Source: Georgenia soli
GTDB taxonomy: Bacteria > Actinomycetota > Actinomycetes > Actinomycetales > Actinomycetaceae
Assembly: GCF_002563695.1 (NCBI RefSeq)
Contig: NZ_PDJI01000004.1
Location: 3,410,001 to 3,474,000, forward strand
DNA length: 64,000 bases
Direction: 5' to 3'
Program-made: the position numbers and the translations under genes
In this document: positions 34,069 to 42,380 of the stretch, in pieces
How the letters are laid out: the number at the start of each line of letters is the position of its first letter
How positions within the stretch are numbered: the stretch's first letter is position 1
The notes under the pieces: model-generated
The model's database searches: none
Seen by the model: the letters and a program-made list of their open reading frames with translations, nothing else
What the model was told of the DNA's origin: nothing

Positions 34069-35142
34069 ATGACTGTCTCTCTGCTGCCCACCCGTACCTC
34101 CAACACTCCGCGCGCCACCATCGGCCTGGACCTCACCGGCCTTGGAGTCTCGACGTCCGCGACGGGACTCTCCGCCGACCTGCCGGTCGAGAAGTGCGAC
34201 CTCGCCAAGCTGGCGTCCTACACCCGCGCCGCGCACCACAGCGGCGTCGATTTCGTCTCTCTCGGCGAGCAGTTCCGGCTGCGCTCCGACCGGGCGGTCC
34301 GCCGCGACGACTGGCTCGACCCCGTCGTCGCCGCGCGGCGCATCAGCCCGCACGCCGGGTCAGCCGGCCTGATTCCCAGCGTTCCCGCCGGGCGCGCCGA
34401 CCTCGGCGTTGTGGCCGGTGAGCTGGCGCAGGTGTCCCGAGAGCACGGCACGTGGACAGGCCTCCAGCTCGCCGGCGGCGGTGAGAACCTCGCGCGGTCG
34501 CTGCCAGGGGTGTCCCGTTCGATCGCCGGGGCGCGTACGCGCTCGCCGCGCCCGAGCGTGGTGCTGCAGGTCTCGGGCGAGCAGGATGTCGCGCTGGCCG
34601 GCGCGCACGCGGACATCGTGCGCATCCGCGAGGAGGACCTCGGCTGGGCGCGCGAGCTGCGCTACGCGGTCCGTGCGGCGGCCCGCGCCGCCGGCCGGGA
34701 GGACGACGTGCGCGTCCTCGTCGACCTGCACGCCGTCGTCTCGCAGGACCGGGCCAGCGCCGAGGAGCGGGCCGGGCTGATCGCCGACATCGACGGGGAC
34801 CAGGCGTCCTGGGCGGGAGCGCTCCGCGCCTACGGCACCGTCACCGACGTCGCAGACGTGGTCGAGACCTGGGTGAGTGCGGGCGCGGCAGACGGGTTCG
34901 TCGTGCTGCCGGGGTCGGTTCCCGCCGACGTGGCCGCGCTGCTGAAGGGTGTCGTGCCGGAGCTTCGCGCCCGTGGCCTCGTCGAGGAGCACACGGTCGC
35001 CTCCCGCCCGACCCCGCGTCGTCCCGACGACGTCAGGCGCGCCGCCGGTGGGCACGGCACGCGGAACGGTTCTGTCCGCACTACTGCCGCCTCTCGCGTT
35101 CACGGCCCGGCGAGTCGACTGGCCGCTGTGCCGGTGGCCTGA
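34069..35142 (+). CDS. LLM-class flavin monooxygenase-like protein, shortened (NtaA/DszA-type)
   Basis: A 357-residue protein, shorter than the ~440 residues usual for the NtaA/SnaA/DszA group. The C-terminal phrase 'GAADGFVVLPGSVPADVAALLKGVVPELRARGLV' is characteristic of that group, and 'AHHSGVDFVSLGEQFRLRSDR' resembles the N-terminal barrel start. The middle is divergent, so activity may be altered. DszA and relatives oxygenate organosulfur compounds. No good ribosome site precedes ATG 34069, as expected if expression depends on coupling to the leader. SAM-IV-like and Cys-rich leaders upstream strongly imply a sulfur role. Confidence 0.7.
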   Translation: MTVSLLPTRTSNTPRATIGLDLTGLGVSTSATGLSADLPVEKCDLAKLASYTRAAHHSGVDFVSLGEQFRLRSDRAVRRDDWLDPVVAARRISPHAGSAGLIPSVPAGRADLGVVAGELAQVSREHGTWTGLQLAGGGENLARSLPGVSRSIAGARTRSPRPSVVLQVSGEQDVALAGAHADIVRIREEDLGWARELRYAVRAAARAAGREDDVRVLVDLHAVVSQDRASAEERAGLIADIDGDQASWAGALRAYGTVTDVADVVETWVSAGAADGFVVLPGSVPADVAALLKGVVPELRARGLVEEHTVASRPTPRRPDDVRRAAGGHGTRNGSVRTTAASRVHGPASRLAAVPVA

Positions 35143-35245
35143 ACCGGGCGCTCCGTCGGAGCCGGCGCTGCTGGCTGCCCTGCTTGCTTCGGTAGGCAGG
35201 GCTCGTGCTGCGGGGCCGGTGAGAAGGGCGAGGCGTCACCGGCGA

Positions 35246-35280
35246 GCGAGGGCCGCAGACCGTGGGTCTGCGGCCCTCGC
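35246..35280 (+). terminator. Hairpin terminator after the riboswitch-controlled gene
   Basis: A perfect 16-bp stem (35246-35261 with 35265-35280) with a 3-base GTG loop, about 100 bases after the gene. A weaker GCCCTGC / GCAGGGC hairpin precedes it near 35178-35203. Confidence 0.75.
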
Positions 35281-35337
35281 TGGTGCGGCGATGCTCTTCC
35301 GGTGCGTGCGTGTCCGGCGCGTTGTCGTTGTGCCGGG

Positions 35338-35480
35338 TCAGGCGGCGCGGATGGTGGTGATGGTGGTGCCGTCGGGGCGGGTGAAGATCCACTGGTCGCC
35401 GACGCGTTGGATGGTGATGTTGCGTTGGTGGACGTAGTCGTGGTGGTGCCAGCACAGCAGGATGCCGAGGTGGGCGGCGG
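35338..35480 (-). pseudogene. C-terminal remnant of a DUF222/HNH endonuclease gene
   Basis: The minus-strand frame reads AAHLGILLCWHHHDYV followed by 'HQRNITIQRVGDQWIFTRPDGT' and a stop: the last ~47 residues of an actinobacterial DUF222 protein with its HNH nuclease motif. The coding sequence is cut at 35480 by the left end of the IS3 element. The first part of the same gene survives on the other side of the element (36838-37218), but some 300 central residues are missing. Confidence 0.85.
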
Positions 35481-35533
35481 TGAAGCGTTCGGGTTTGTGT
35501 GCCGCATCGTTTCTTGCGAGGAAGGATGCAGGT

Positions 35534-35845
35534 ATGCCGAAGCAGTACGACGCCGCGGCGAAGGAGCGCGCGGTGCGGATGGTCAGGGAGCAGGTCCCGG
35601 AGTACGGGTCGATCACCAAGGCGTGCGAGGCGGTCGCGGCGCGTCTGGGGATGTCCCGGGAGACGTTGCGGGGGTGGGTGCGTCAGGGCGATGTCGACGC
35701 CGGCGCCCGGGACGGGATGACGACCCAGGAACGCGAGGAGATCAAGGCGCTCAAGGCGCGGGTGCGGCGCCTGGAGGAGGACAACGCGATCCTGAGGTCC
35801 GCGGCGACTTTCTTCGCGGGGGAGCTCGACCCCCGAAACCGATGA
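35534..35845 (+). CDS. IS3-family transposase OrfA
   Basis: A 103-residue protein with the N-terminal helix-turn-helix 'AAAKERAVRMVREQVPEYG' to 'GMSRETLRGWVRQ' that binds the element ends, and the leucine-zipper-like 'EEIKALKARVRRLEEDNAILRSAATFFAGEL'. The stop overlaps the orfB ATG (ATGA). A GGGGG run at about 35818-35822 could permit the -1 frameshift that makes OrfAB in this family. Confidence 0.92.
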   Translation: MPKQYDAAAKERAVRMVREQVPEYGSITKACEAVAARLGMSRETLRGWVRQGDVDAGARDGMTTQEREEIKALKARVRRLEEDNAILRSAATFFAGELDPRNR

Positions 35846-36813
35846 TCATGGAGTTCATCCGCTCCCAGCACGCCCAGGGCCGCTCGGTCGAGTCGGTCTG
35901 CCGGGTCCTGTCTGACCAGGGCCTGCAGGTCGCCGCGCGGACCTACCGGGCCTGGCGGGCCCGGACCTCCCTGGCGCCGCGGGAGCTGGCGATGGCGTAC
36001 CTGGTCAACGCCATCCACTCCCTGGCGTTCGTCCTGGACCCCACCACGGGCCGGTACCGGCTGCTGCCCGAAGGCCTGTACGGGCGGCGGAAGATGACCG
36101 CCCTGCTCCGGCGGGGCGGCCTGGAGGTCTCCTACGGGCGCGTCGACGCCGCGATGCGGGCCCTGGGCCACCACGGGATCAGCCGGGCCCGGCGCCACCG
36201 CACCACCGTGCCGGGCAAGGACGGCAAACGGGCCGGGGACCTGCTCAACCGGGACTTCACCGCGCCGGCGCCGAACCTGGTGTGGGTCACCGACTTCACC
36301 TACGTGCGGACTTGGGAGGGGTTCGTCTACGTCGCCTTCATCGTCGACGTCTTCGCCCAGCGGATCCTGGCCTGGCACGCCCAGCGCACCAAGGTCACCG
36401 ACCTGGTGATGGTCCCGCTGCGCATGGCGATCTGGCAGCGCGACCGCGAGGAGCGGCCCGTCTCGCGCGGGCAGCTGATCCACCACTCCGACGCGGGCAG
36501 CCAGTACACCTCGATCCGGCTGACCGAGCACCTGGCCGTGGAGGACATCGCGCCCTCGATCGGCACGGTCGGCGACGCCTACGACAACGCCCTGATGGAG
36601 TCGATCATCGGCCTGTACAAGACCGAGTGCATCGCCACCACGGTCTTCCACGACGGGGCGTACAAGACCCTCGGCGACGTCGAGTTCGCCACCGCCGGGT
36701 GGGTCGCCTGGTACAACAACACCCGGTTGCACTCCAGCATCGGGATGGTCCCGCCCGTCGAGCACGAGCAGGCCCACTACGCTGCCCTCGAGCCCGAGGC
36801 CCAGCCAGTATGA
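35842..36813 (+). CDS. IS3-family transposase OrfB (DDE integrase domain)
   Basis: 323 residues with an intact DDE triad: Asp151 in VTDFTYV, Asp217 in HHSDAGSQYTS and Glu253 in NALMESIIGLYKTE, with the DD(35)E spacing of IS3 transposases. The C-terminus has 'YNNTRLHSSIGMVPPVEHE'. It lies in the -1 frame relative to OrfA. The gene looks complete, so the element may still be mobile. Confidence 0.95.
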   Translation: MIMEFIRSQHAQGRSVESVCRVLSDQGLQVAARTYRAWRARTSLAPRELAMAYLVNAIHSLAFVLDPTTGRYRLLPEGLYGRRKMTALLRRGGLEVSYGRVDAAMRALGHHGISRARRHRTTVPGKDGKRAGDLLNRDFTAPAPNLVWVTDFTYVRTWEGFVYVAFIVDVFAQRILAWHAQRTKVTDLVMVPLRMAIWQRDREERPVSRGQLIHHSDAGSQYTSIRLTEHLAVEDIAPSIGTVGDAYDNALMESIIGLYKTECIATTVFHDGAYKTLGDVEFATAGWVAWYNNTRLHSSIGMVPPVEHEQAHYAALEPEAQPV

Positions 36814-36837
36814 GAGCGGCACGAAAACCCGAACGCT

Positions 36838-37218
36838 TCACCCGGCGGCCAGGGCGTCGGCGGTGGCGGGGAGGTGGTCGCGCAGGCGGCGGGCCTCGCG
36901 GACGTTCTTGTGGGCGGTGGTGTGGTGGCGGCCGGTGCGGGCGCGGTACCAGGCGGGGAAGGACCGTGCGCCGGTGGTGGCCCACATGCCGTCGGTCTCG
37001 GTGGCGGTGAGGATGCGGGCGGTGACCGCCTGCAGGCGGCGGTGGAGGGCCTCGGCGGCGTCGACCGCGGCGAGCAGCTCGGCGGAGGGCAGGGCGGCGA
37101 GGTCGAGGCCGGTGAGGAGGTCGAGCTGGTCGGCCGCCGCGGTCAGGGCCGCGGAGACCGGCCCGGCCGGCACGGCGGGGCCGGCGGGCGCGCCGGGGGC
37201 GGGCGGTGTCGTGGTCAT
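36838..37218 (-). pseudogene. N-terminal remnant of the DUF222/HNH endonuclease gene
   Basis: 126 residues of the DUF222 domain: 'AALTAAADQLDLLTGLDLAALPSAELLAAVDAAEALHRRLQAV' and 'WATTGARSFPAWYRARTGRHHTTAHKNVREARRL'. Translation ends at a stop created by the IS right end (36838-36840). The start ATG 37218 has AGGGAGG upstream. DUF222 proteins (the mycobacterial 13E12 group) are usually 400-550 residues with a C-terminal HNH nuclease; this one is broken. Confidence 0.85.
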
Positions 37219-37625
37219 CTCGCCCTCCCTCTGCGTCGTGGGTGCGTGTCGGCCGCGGGGCCCGTACGTCCGTCCGTCAGAGCCGGTCTGCCTCGTCGGA
37301 CCCGGTTTCGAACGTGCCCCTAGGTTATCGAACGGGCGTTCGAGAGGGCAAGGGAAGTGGCGTCATTCCGCCAAATCTGTGGACGGCGTGGCATCTCACG
37401 GCCCTGTGGAGAACGCCGGTCGAGCGGGCATCGCTGACGGGACCGGGCATCGCGTGACCGTGCCGATGTCGGTCGGACATCGTGTGACCGGGCCCGAAGA
37501 CGAGCGGGCGTGCATGGCCGGACATCGAGGCGCGGCGCTACCTGCGCCGCGCGCCGCGACGACCAGACCGGGCTACGTGCGGCCGCGACGACGACGCCGG
37601 GAGGGCATGCTGCGCAAGCCCCGGA
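37219..37625. other. Intergenic region with SOS box and degenerate repeats
   Basis: 407 bases with no credible gene. It contains a perfect SOS box (37328-37343) and, at 37427-37495, degenerate copies of a motif resembling CATCGCGTGACCG with spacers of about 20-30 bases. It separates the broken DUF222 gene from the ABC1 kinase gene, whose stop is at 37626. Confidence 0.45.
37328..37343 (-). promoter_or_regulatory. LexA binding site (SOS box)
   Basis: TCGAAC and GTTCGA around GGGC form a perfect 16-base palindrome, the actinobacterial LexA consensus. It is 110 bases upstream of the DUF222/HNH start. Related 13E12 genes in mycobacteria are reported to carry SOS boxes, so damage-inducible expression of the original gene is likely. 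Confidence 0.8.
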
Positions 37626-39608
37626 CTACGGCTCTTCGCGCCGGAAGATGATGATCAGCACCCTCAGCCCGAGCACCACCGAGACGACGAACAGGCATGT
37701 CGCGAGCACGGTGTAGATGCTCGCCTCGTCCGTGACCATCGGACCGCCGTTGACGGTGTACAGGACCACGGACATGAGTCCCGTCGTCGCCGCCAGCACC
37801 GTCAGGAGAGTGCGGTGCACGAGATTGGTGACGATCCGCCGGTCCCGCTGATCCGCGAAGAGACGCACGTTCGCGGTGAGCCGGCCGTGCTCCGCGGCGT
37901 CGGCCAGACGATCGATGCGGTGGGGCAGCCGCCGCACGATCGGCAGCAGCGAGCTCAGCTCCTGCTCGACCGTCTCCTTGAGCCGGCCGGGGTCCGAGAG
38001 TCTGGCCATCCGGGACCGACTCATCTCCTTCGCCTCGCCGACGAGGTCGTACCCAGGGTCGAGGGCGCGCAGCGTCGAGTCGAGCGTCGCCATCGCCCGG
38101 AAGACGGCCGCCACCTCGGGCGGGACGCCGAGCCGGAAGGAGTTGATCAGCGTGAAGAGGGACCCGAACGCCACCGTGCCGTCGGTCGGGCCGCCGGCGG
38201 TGTACCGCAGGATGAGCACGCCGATCGCCTGCTCGAGGGCCCGCTCATCGATCTCCTCCGGCCGCTCGACCACCTCGAGCAGGGCCTCCGACGCGGCCAT
38301 CGAGTCACCGGTGCCGATGCTCGCGAGGAACTGGCCCATCGACCGACGGGTCTTCGCACCCAGGCGGCCGACCGAGCCCAGGTCCAGCATGCCGAGCGTG
38401 CCGTCGTCGGCCACGAGCAGGTTCCCGGGGTGCAGGTCCACGTGGAAGATGCCGCTGTCGAGCAGCTGGTCCATCACCGTGCGCAGCAGCGTGCTGGCCA
38501 GCTCGGTGCGCGTCTCCGGTCCCAGGCGGACCAGGGTCTGCTCCGCCCCGGTGAGAGGGACACCCTCCAGCCGTTCCATCACCAGCACCCGCGAGGTGCT
38601 CAGCTCCTCCACCGGCTTGGGGACGTGGATGCCGTTGGTGCCGTTGCGGTCGAGCGCGGCGGCGACGCCGCGCATGTTGTCCCGTTCGACCGTGAAGTCG
38701 AGCTCCTCGGTCAGCGCCGCGGAGAACCCGTGGGCCAGGTCGAGCAGCCCGATGCTGCGCCCCCAGTCGGTGCGCGCGTCGAGCATCGAGGCGAGGCGCA
38801 CCAGGATGTTGAGGTCGCGCTCGACGTCGTGCTCGATCCCCGGGCGCTGCACCTTGACCACCACCCGCTCGCCGGTGCGCAGCCGGGCCCCGTGCACCTG
38901 AGCCACCGAGGCTGCCGCCAGCGGCTGCTCCTCGATCTCGGCGAAGAGCTCGTCGAGGCTGCGGCCCGTCTCGGTGCGCACCAGGTCGGCCGCCTCCTCC
39001 CACGGGATCGGGGCCGCCTGGTCCTGCAGGTGCGAGAGCTCGGCGACGAACTCGGCGGGCAGCAGATCGTGCCGGGTCGACAGCTGCTGCCCGAGCTTGA
39101 CGAACGTGACCCCGCCGTCCTCCAGGGCGCGGCGCAGCGACCGCGCCAGGTCGCGGCGCTCGGCCACCGTGCCCAGCGCGAGATGGCGCCGGCCGCGCAG
39201 GAACCGGCTCAGTCCGTGCCGCCACGCGATGCGCAGGATCTCGAGGTACCGCCCGGACCGGCTCAGACGCGAGCGCCAGCCGCGCCAGAGGTCGATCGGC
39301 CCAGGGACGGACCCGTCGGGCACAAGCACCTCGGCGACGACGATGATCACCATCGCGAGCACGAACGTGACCGCGCCGAGGAGCGCGACGTAGAGCAGCT
39401 GCTCGGTCGTCACGCTCGAGGTCGAGACGACCGGCTCCGTCACCAGCGCGTCGAGCACCGGGCGGGTGACCGTCAGGGCAACCAGCGTGGCGACGGCGGC
39501 CCGCACGATGGACACCTGGACGCCGAGCAGGCGCCTGACCGCCAGCGTGAACAGGGCGACCGTGGCCACGTAGAGGATCGCGGCCACCACGAAGAGGAGC
39601 GGACTCAC
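37626..39608 (-). CDS. ABC1/UbiB-family atypical protein kinase-like membrane protein
   Basis: A 660-residue protein. N-terminal helices (~residues 1-100: 'LLFVVAAILYVATVALFTL', 'LLYVALLGAVTFVLAMVIIVV') precede the UbiB kinase-like core with 'VTFVKLGQQLSTRHDLLP' (KxGQ motif), 'VVVKVQRPGIEHDVERDL' (ATP lysine) and 'GIFHVDLHPGNLLV' (catalytic loop). Two C-terminal helices end the protein. Members act in quinone/isoprenoid-lipid metabolism as ATPases; the client here is unknown. The start is GTG 39608; longer forms would overlap the divergent gene. Confidence 0.85.
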   Translation of the reverse strand: MSPLLFVVAAILYVATVALFTLAVRRLLGVQVSIVRAAVATLVALTVTRPVLDALVTEPVVSTSSVTTEQLLYVALLGAVTFVLAMVIIVVAEVLVPDGSVPGPIDLWRGWRSRLSRSGRYLEILRIAWRHGLSRFLRGRRHLALGTVAERRDLARSLRRALEDGGVTFVKLGQQLSTRHDLLPAEFVAELSHLQDQAAPIPWEEAADLVRTETGRSLDELFAEIEEQPLAAASVAQVHGARLRTGERVVVKVQRPGIEHDVERDLNILVRLASMLDARTDWGRSIGLLDLAHGFSAALTEELDFTVERDNMRGVAAALDRNGTNGIHVPKPVEELSTSRVLVMERLEGVPLTGAEQTLVRLGPETRTELASTLLRTVMDQLLDSGIFHVDLHPGNLLVADDGTLGMLDLGSVGRLGAKTRRSMGQFLASIGTGDSMAASEALLEVVERPEEIDERALEQAIGVLILRYTAGGPTDGTVAFGSLFTLINSFRLGVPPEVAAVFRAMATLDSTLRALDPGYDLVGEAKEMSRSRMARLSDPGRLKETVEQELSSLLPIVRRLPHRIDRLADAAEHGRLTANVRLFADQRDRRIVTNLVHRTLLTVLAATTGLMSVVLYTVNGGPMVTDEASIYTVLATCLFVVSVVLGLRVLIIIFRREEP

Positions 39609-39715
39609 GCGCCGAAGTCTGGCAGTGGGCAGCCGAACGCGCGTCCTGAATTCCGACGGCGGTCGACCGTCGTCCCCGCGTGCCGCGCGGCCGTGCGGGT
39701 GCCAGCCTGGAGCGC

Positions 39716-40699
39716 ATGACACGCTTCGGCTACACCCTCATGACCGAGCAGGCCGGCCCCAAGGACCTGGTGCGCCACGCGCAGGAGGCGGAGCGGCGCG
39801 GGTTCGACTTCGAGGTCTGCTCGGACCACTACTTCCCCTGGCTGGACTCGATGGGGCACTCGCCCTACGCGTGGTCGGTGCTGGGCGCCGTCGCGCAGGT
39901 GACCGAGCGCGTCGGCCTCATGACGTACGTGACGTGCCCGACCATGCGCTACCACCCCGCCGTCGTCGCCCAGAAGGCGGCCACCCTCGGGGTGCTCTCG
40001 GACGGCCGGTTCACCCTCGGTCTCGGCGCGGGCGAGAGCCTGAACGAGCACGTGGTCGGCGAGCGGTGGCCCGCGGTGGGGGAGCGCCACGACATGCTCG
40101 AGGAGGCGCTCGTCATTATCCGCGACCTCCTCGACGGCGAGCGGGTCACCTGGGCGGGCGAGCACTTCCGCGTCGACCAGGCCAAGCTCTGGGACCTGCC
40201 CGACGAGGCGGTCGAGATCGCCGTCGCTGTCTCCGGCGGCCAGTCGGTCTCACGCTTCTCCGCGATGGCGGACCACCTGGTCTCCACCCTGCCCGACGCC
40301 GACGTGGTCTCCGCGTGGCAGGAGCAGCGCCGCGAGGAGGGATTGCCCGAGGGGCGGGCGATCGGCCAGGTGCCGGTGTGCTGGGACCCCGACCCGGACG
40401 CCGCGCTCGCTCGCGCCCACGACCTCTTCCGGTGGTCGGGCCTGGGCTGGGCCGTGAACGCCGACCTGCCCACCACCGAGGCGTTCGAGGCGGCCACGTC
40501 CTTCGTCCGACCGGAGGACGTCGGTGAGTCGATCGTCTGCGGGCCCGACCTGGACGCGATGGTCGAGTCTGTGGCGCCCTTCTGGGAGGCCGGCTACACC
40601 GACGTCGCCCTCGTCCAGGTGGGCGGCGACAGTCAGGACGACTTCCTGGCGACGGCGGCCGAGCCGCTGCTCGAGAGGCTTCGGTCCGCGGCCGGCTGA
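39716..40699 (+). CDS. F420-dependent oxidoreductase, G6PDH family (LLM fold)
   Basis: A 327-residue TIM-barrel enzyme. 'ERRGFDFEVCSDHYFPWLDSMGHSPYAWSVLGAVAQVTERVGLMTYVTCPTMRYHPAVVAQKAATL' is characteristic of the F420-dependent glucose-6-phosphate dehydrogenase-like subfamily, which transfers hydride from a substrate to cofactor F420. Start ATG 39716 with GGAG upstream. The substrate is not certain because many paralogues are not sugar-phosphate enzymes. Convergent with ku, 29 bases apart. Confidence 0.82.
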   Translation: MTRFGYTLMTEQAGPKDLVRHAQEAERRGFDFEVCSDHYFPWLDSMGHSPYAWSVLGAVAQVTERVGLMTYVTCPTMRYHPAVVAQKAATLGVLSDGRFTLGLGAGESLNEHVVGERWPAVGERHDMLEEALVIIRDLLDGERVTWAGEHFRVDQAKLWDLPDEAVEIAVAVSGGQSVSRFSAMADHLVSTLPDADVVSAWQEQRREEGLPEGRAIGQVPVCWDPDPDAALARAHDLFRWSGLGWAVNADLPTTEAFEAATSFVRPEDVGESIVCGPDLDAMVESVAPFWEAGYTDVALVQVGGDSQDDFLATAAEPLLERLRSAAG

Positions 40700-40728
40700 C
40701 CGTCGGGCCCGGTCGCTGGAGGACTCGC

Positions 40729-41859
40729 TCAGGCGGACTTCTTGGCGGGTGTCTTCCGTGAGGTGGTCTTCCGGGTGGTCGACTTCTTCGCCGCGGGCTT
40801 CTCCTCGGTGTCCTTCTTGGTCGTGGACCGCGAGGACCTGGAGCCGCTCGTCTTCTCGTCGGCCTTCTCCTCGGCCGTCTCGGTCGTGTCCTTCTTCGCC
40901 CGCGACCGGGAGGCGGTCTTCTTCTCGCCGTCGGATGAGCTGGAGCTGGCGCGCGACCTGCTCGACGACCGGCGGGCGGGCTTCTTCTCCTCCGCCTCGT
41001 CCGCCTCGTCGTCGGGCGCGGCCTTCTCGGAGGCCCCCTCCGCCGTCGGCTCCTCGTCCTTGTTCCCGCGCTTCTGGCGGGACTGCTCGACGGAGCGGCG
41101 CAGCGCCTCCATGAGGTCGAGCACCTGGCCGCCCTCCTCGGCCTCCGCCTCCTCGCCGAAGGTGGCCTCGGTGTCGAGGGCCTCGCCCTGCTCGAGCTTG
41201 GCGGTGACGAGCTCGCGCAGCTGCTCCTGGTACTCGTCGGTGAACTGCTCGGGGGTGAAGTCGGACTCGAAGCTCTTCACCAGCGCCGCCGACATCTGCA
41301 GCTCCTTGTCGGAGATGCTGACCTTCTCGTCCAGCCCGGGGAAGTCGGCCTCGCGCACCTCGTCCTGCCACAGCAGCGTCTGCAGCACCAGGACGTCGTC
41401 CCGGACCCGCAGCGCGGCCAGCCGCGTCTTCTGCCGCAGCGTGAACGTCACGATCGCGGTGCGGTCGGTCTGCTCGAGCGTCTCGCGGAGCAGGGCGTAC
41501 GACTTAGTCGACTTCGAGTCCGGGGCCAGGTAGTAGGCGCTGCCCATCATGATCGGGTCGACCTGCTCGGTGGGCACGAACTCCTGCACGTCGATCTCAC
41601 GGTTGCGCTCGGACGGCAGCGCCGCGAAGTCGTCCTTGGTGAGCACGACGGTCTGCTGCCCGTCGTCGTAGGCCCTGTCGATGTTCTCGTAGTCGACGAC
41701 GTTCCCGCAGATCTCGCACCGGCGCTGGTAGCGGATGCGACCGCCGTCGGCGTCGTGCACCTGGTGCAGGGGGACGTCGTGGCTCTCGGTGGCGCTGTAG
41801 AGCTTCACCGGCACGTTGACCAGTCCGAAGGTGATGGCACCTTTCCAGATCGCGCGCAC
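40729..41859 (-). CDS. ku: Non-homologous end-joining protein Ku
   Basis: A 376-residue protein. 'RAIWKGAITFGLVNVPVKLYSATE' at the N-terminus, 'RYQRRCEICGNVVDYENI' and 'QEFVPTEQVDPIMMGSAYYLAPD' are standard bacterial Ku motifs. Ku binds DNA ends as a homodimer ring and recruits LigD, found here 16 kb away. The last ~110 residues are a Lys/Ser/Glu/Arg-rich tail (repeats of KKST, SRSR, TTKKD), longer than the ordinary ~280-residue core; such tails aid DNA binding in other actinobacteria. Start GTG 41859 with AAGGAG upstream. Confidence 0.94.
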   Translation of the reverse strand: MRAIWKGAITFGLVNVPVKLYSATESHDVPLHQVHDADGGRIRYQRRCEICGNVVDYENIDRAYDDGQQTVVLTKDDFAALPSERNREIDVQEFVPTEQVDPIMMGSAYYLAPDSKSTKSYALLRETLEQTDRTAIVTFTLRQKTRLAALRVRDDVLVLQTLLWQDEVREADFPGLDEKVSISDKELQMSAALVKSFESDFTPEQFTDEYQEQLRELVTAKLEQGEALDTEATFGEEAEAEEGGQVLDLMEALRRSVEQSRQKRGNKDEEPTAEGASEKAAPDDEADEAEEKKPARRSSSRSRASSSSSDGEKKTASRSRAKKDTTETAEEKADEKTSGSRSSRSTTKKDTEEKPAAKKSTTRKTTSRKTPAKKSA

Positions 41860-41936
41860 GGCAGCTCCTTCCGACGACGGCCCTGATCTCTGGTGGACAG
41901 TCAACCCGTGGCACCAGCTTCTGGCTACCGGAATCG

Positions 41937-42368
41937 TCAGAGGAAGGCGGCCCCGGGGCCGCGCGCGGCCGCCTCGTCGTCGGGGTTGGACAGTGCGCAA
42001 CGGTCCAGGCTCAGGCACCCGCAGCCGATGCAGCTGTCGAGCTTGTCCCGCAGCCGCTCGAGCTGGGCGATCCGGGCCTCGATCCGGGGGCGCCAGCCGC
42101 GGGAGAGGCGGCCCCACTCCTCGCGCGTGGGCGCCCGGTCTCCCGGGAGGCTCGCGAGTGCCTCGGCGATCTCCTCGAGCGAGAGCCCGACCCGCTGGGC
42201 GGTCCGCACGAACGCCACCCGCCGCAGCGTCGCGCGCGGGTACCGGCGCTGGTTGCCGGCCGTGCGCTCGGACCTGATGAGGCCGAGCTGCTCGTAGTAC
42301 CGCAGGGCCGACGGGGCGGCGCCCGAGCGCTCGGCGAGCTGGCCGATCGTGAGGGTCGCTGAGGGCAC
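41937..42368 (-). CDS. soxR: Redox-sensitive transcriptional activator SoxR (MerR family)
   Basis: A 143-residue MerR-family regulator. The N-terminal HTH is 'LTIGQLAERSGAAPSALRYYEQLGLI', then a dimerisation helix and the [2Fe-2S]-binding cluster CIGCGCLSLDRC near residues 113-125, the SoxR Cys pattern. In actinobacteria SoxR responds to redox-active compounds. I start it at GTG 42368 because the longer ATG 42410 form would include its own operator. Confidence 0.9.
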   Translation of the reverse strand: MPSATLTIGQLAERSGAAPSALRYYEQLGLIRSERTAGNQRRYPRATLRRVAFVRTAQRVGLSLEEIAEALASLPGDRAPTREEWGRLSRGWRPRIEARIAQLERLRDKLDSCIGCGCLSLDRCALSNPDDEAAARGPGAAFL

Positions 42369-42380
42369 GGTCCGCAGCGT

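Larger units (their letters stand above)
35481..36840 (+). mobile_element. IS3-family insertion sequence, 1360 bp
   Basis: The ends are inverted repeats starting TGAAGCGTTCGGGTTT (16 identical bases, 23 of 25 overall), with TG...CA termini as in IS3 elements. It carries orfA and orfB in the expected arrangement. No clear 3-4 bp target duplication is visible: the left flank ends GCGG and the right flank starts CCCG. Together with the missing middle of the host gene this indicates a deletion or recombination between elements after insertion. Confidence 0.9.

Noticed and set aside
34069..35142. Treating the LLM-like gene as part of the upstream seven-gene operon
   Set aside because: A strong terminator (33469-33497), a new promoter and a riboswitch lie between them.
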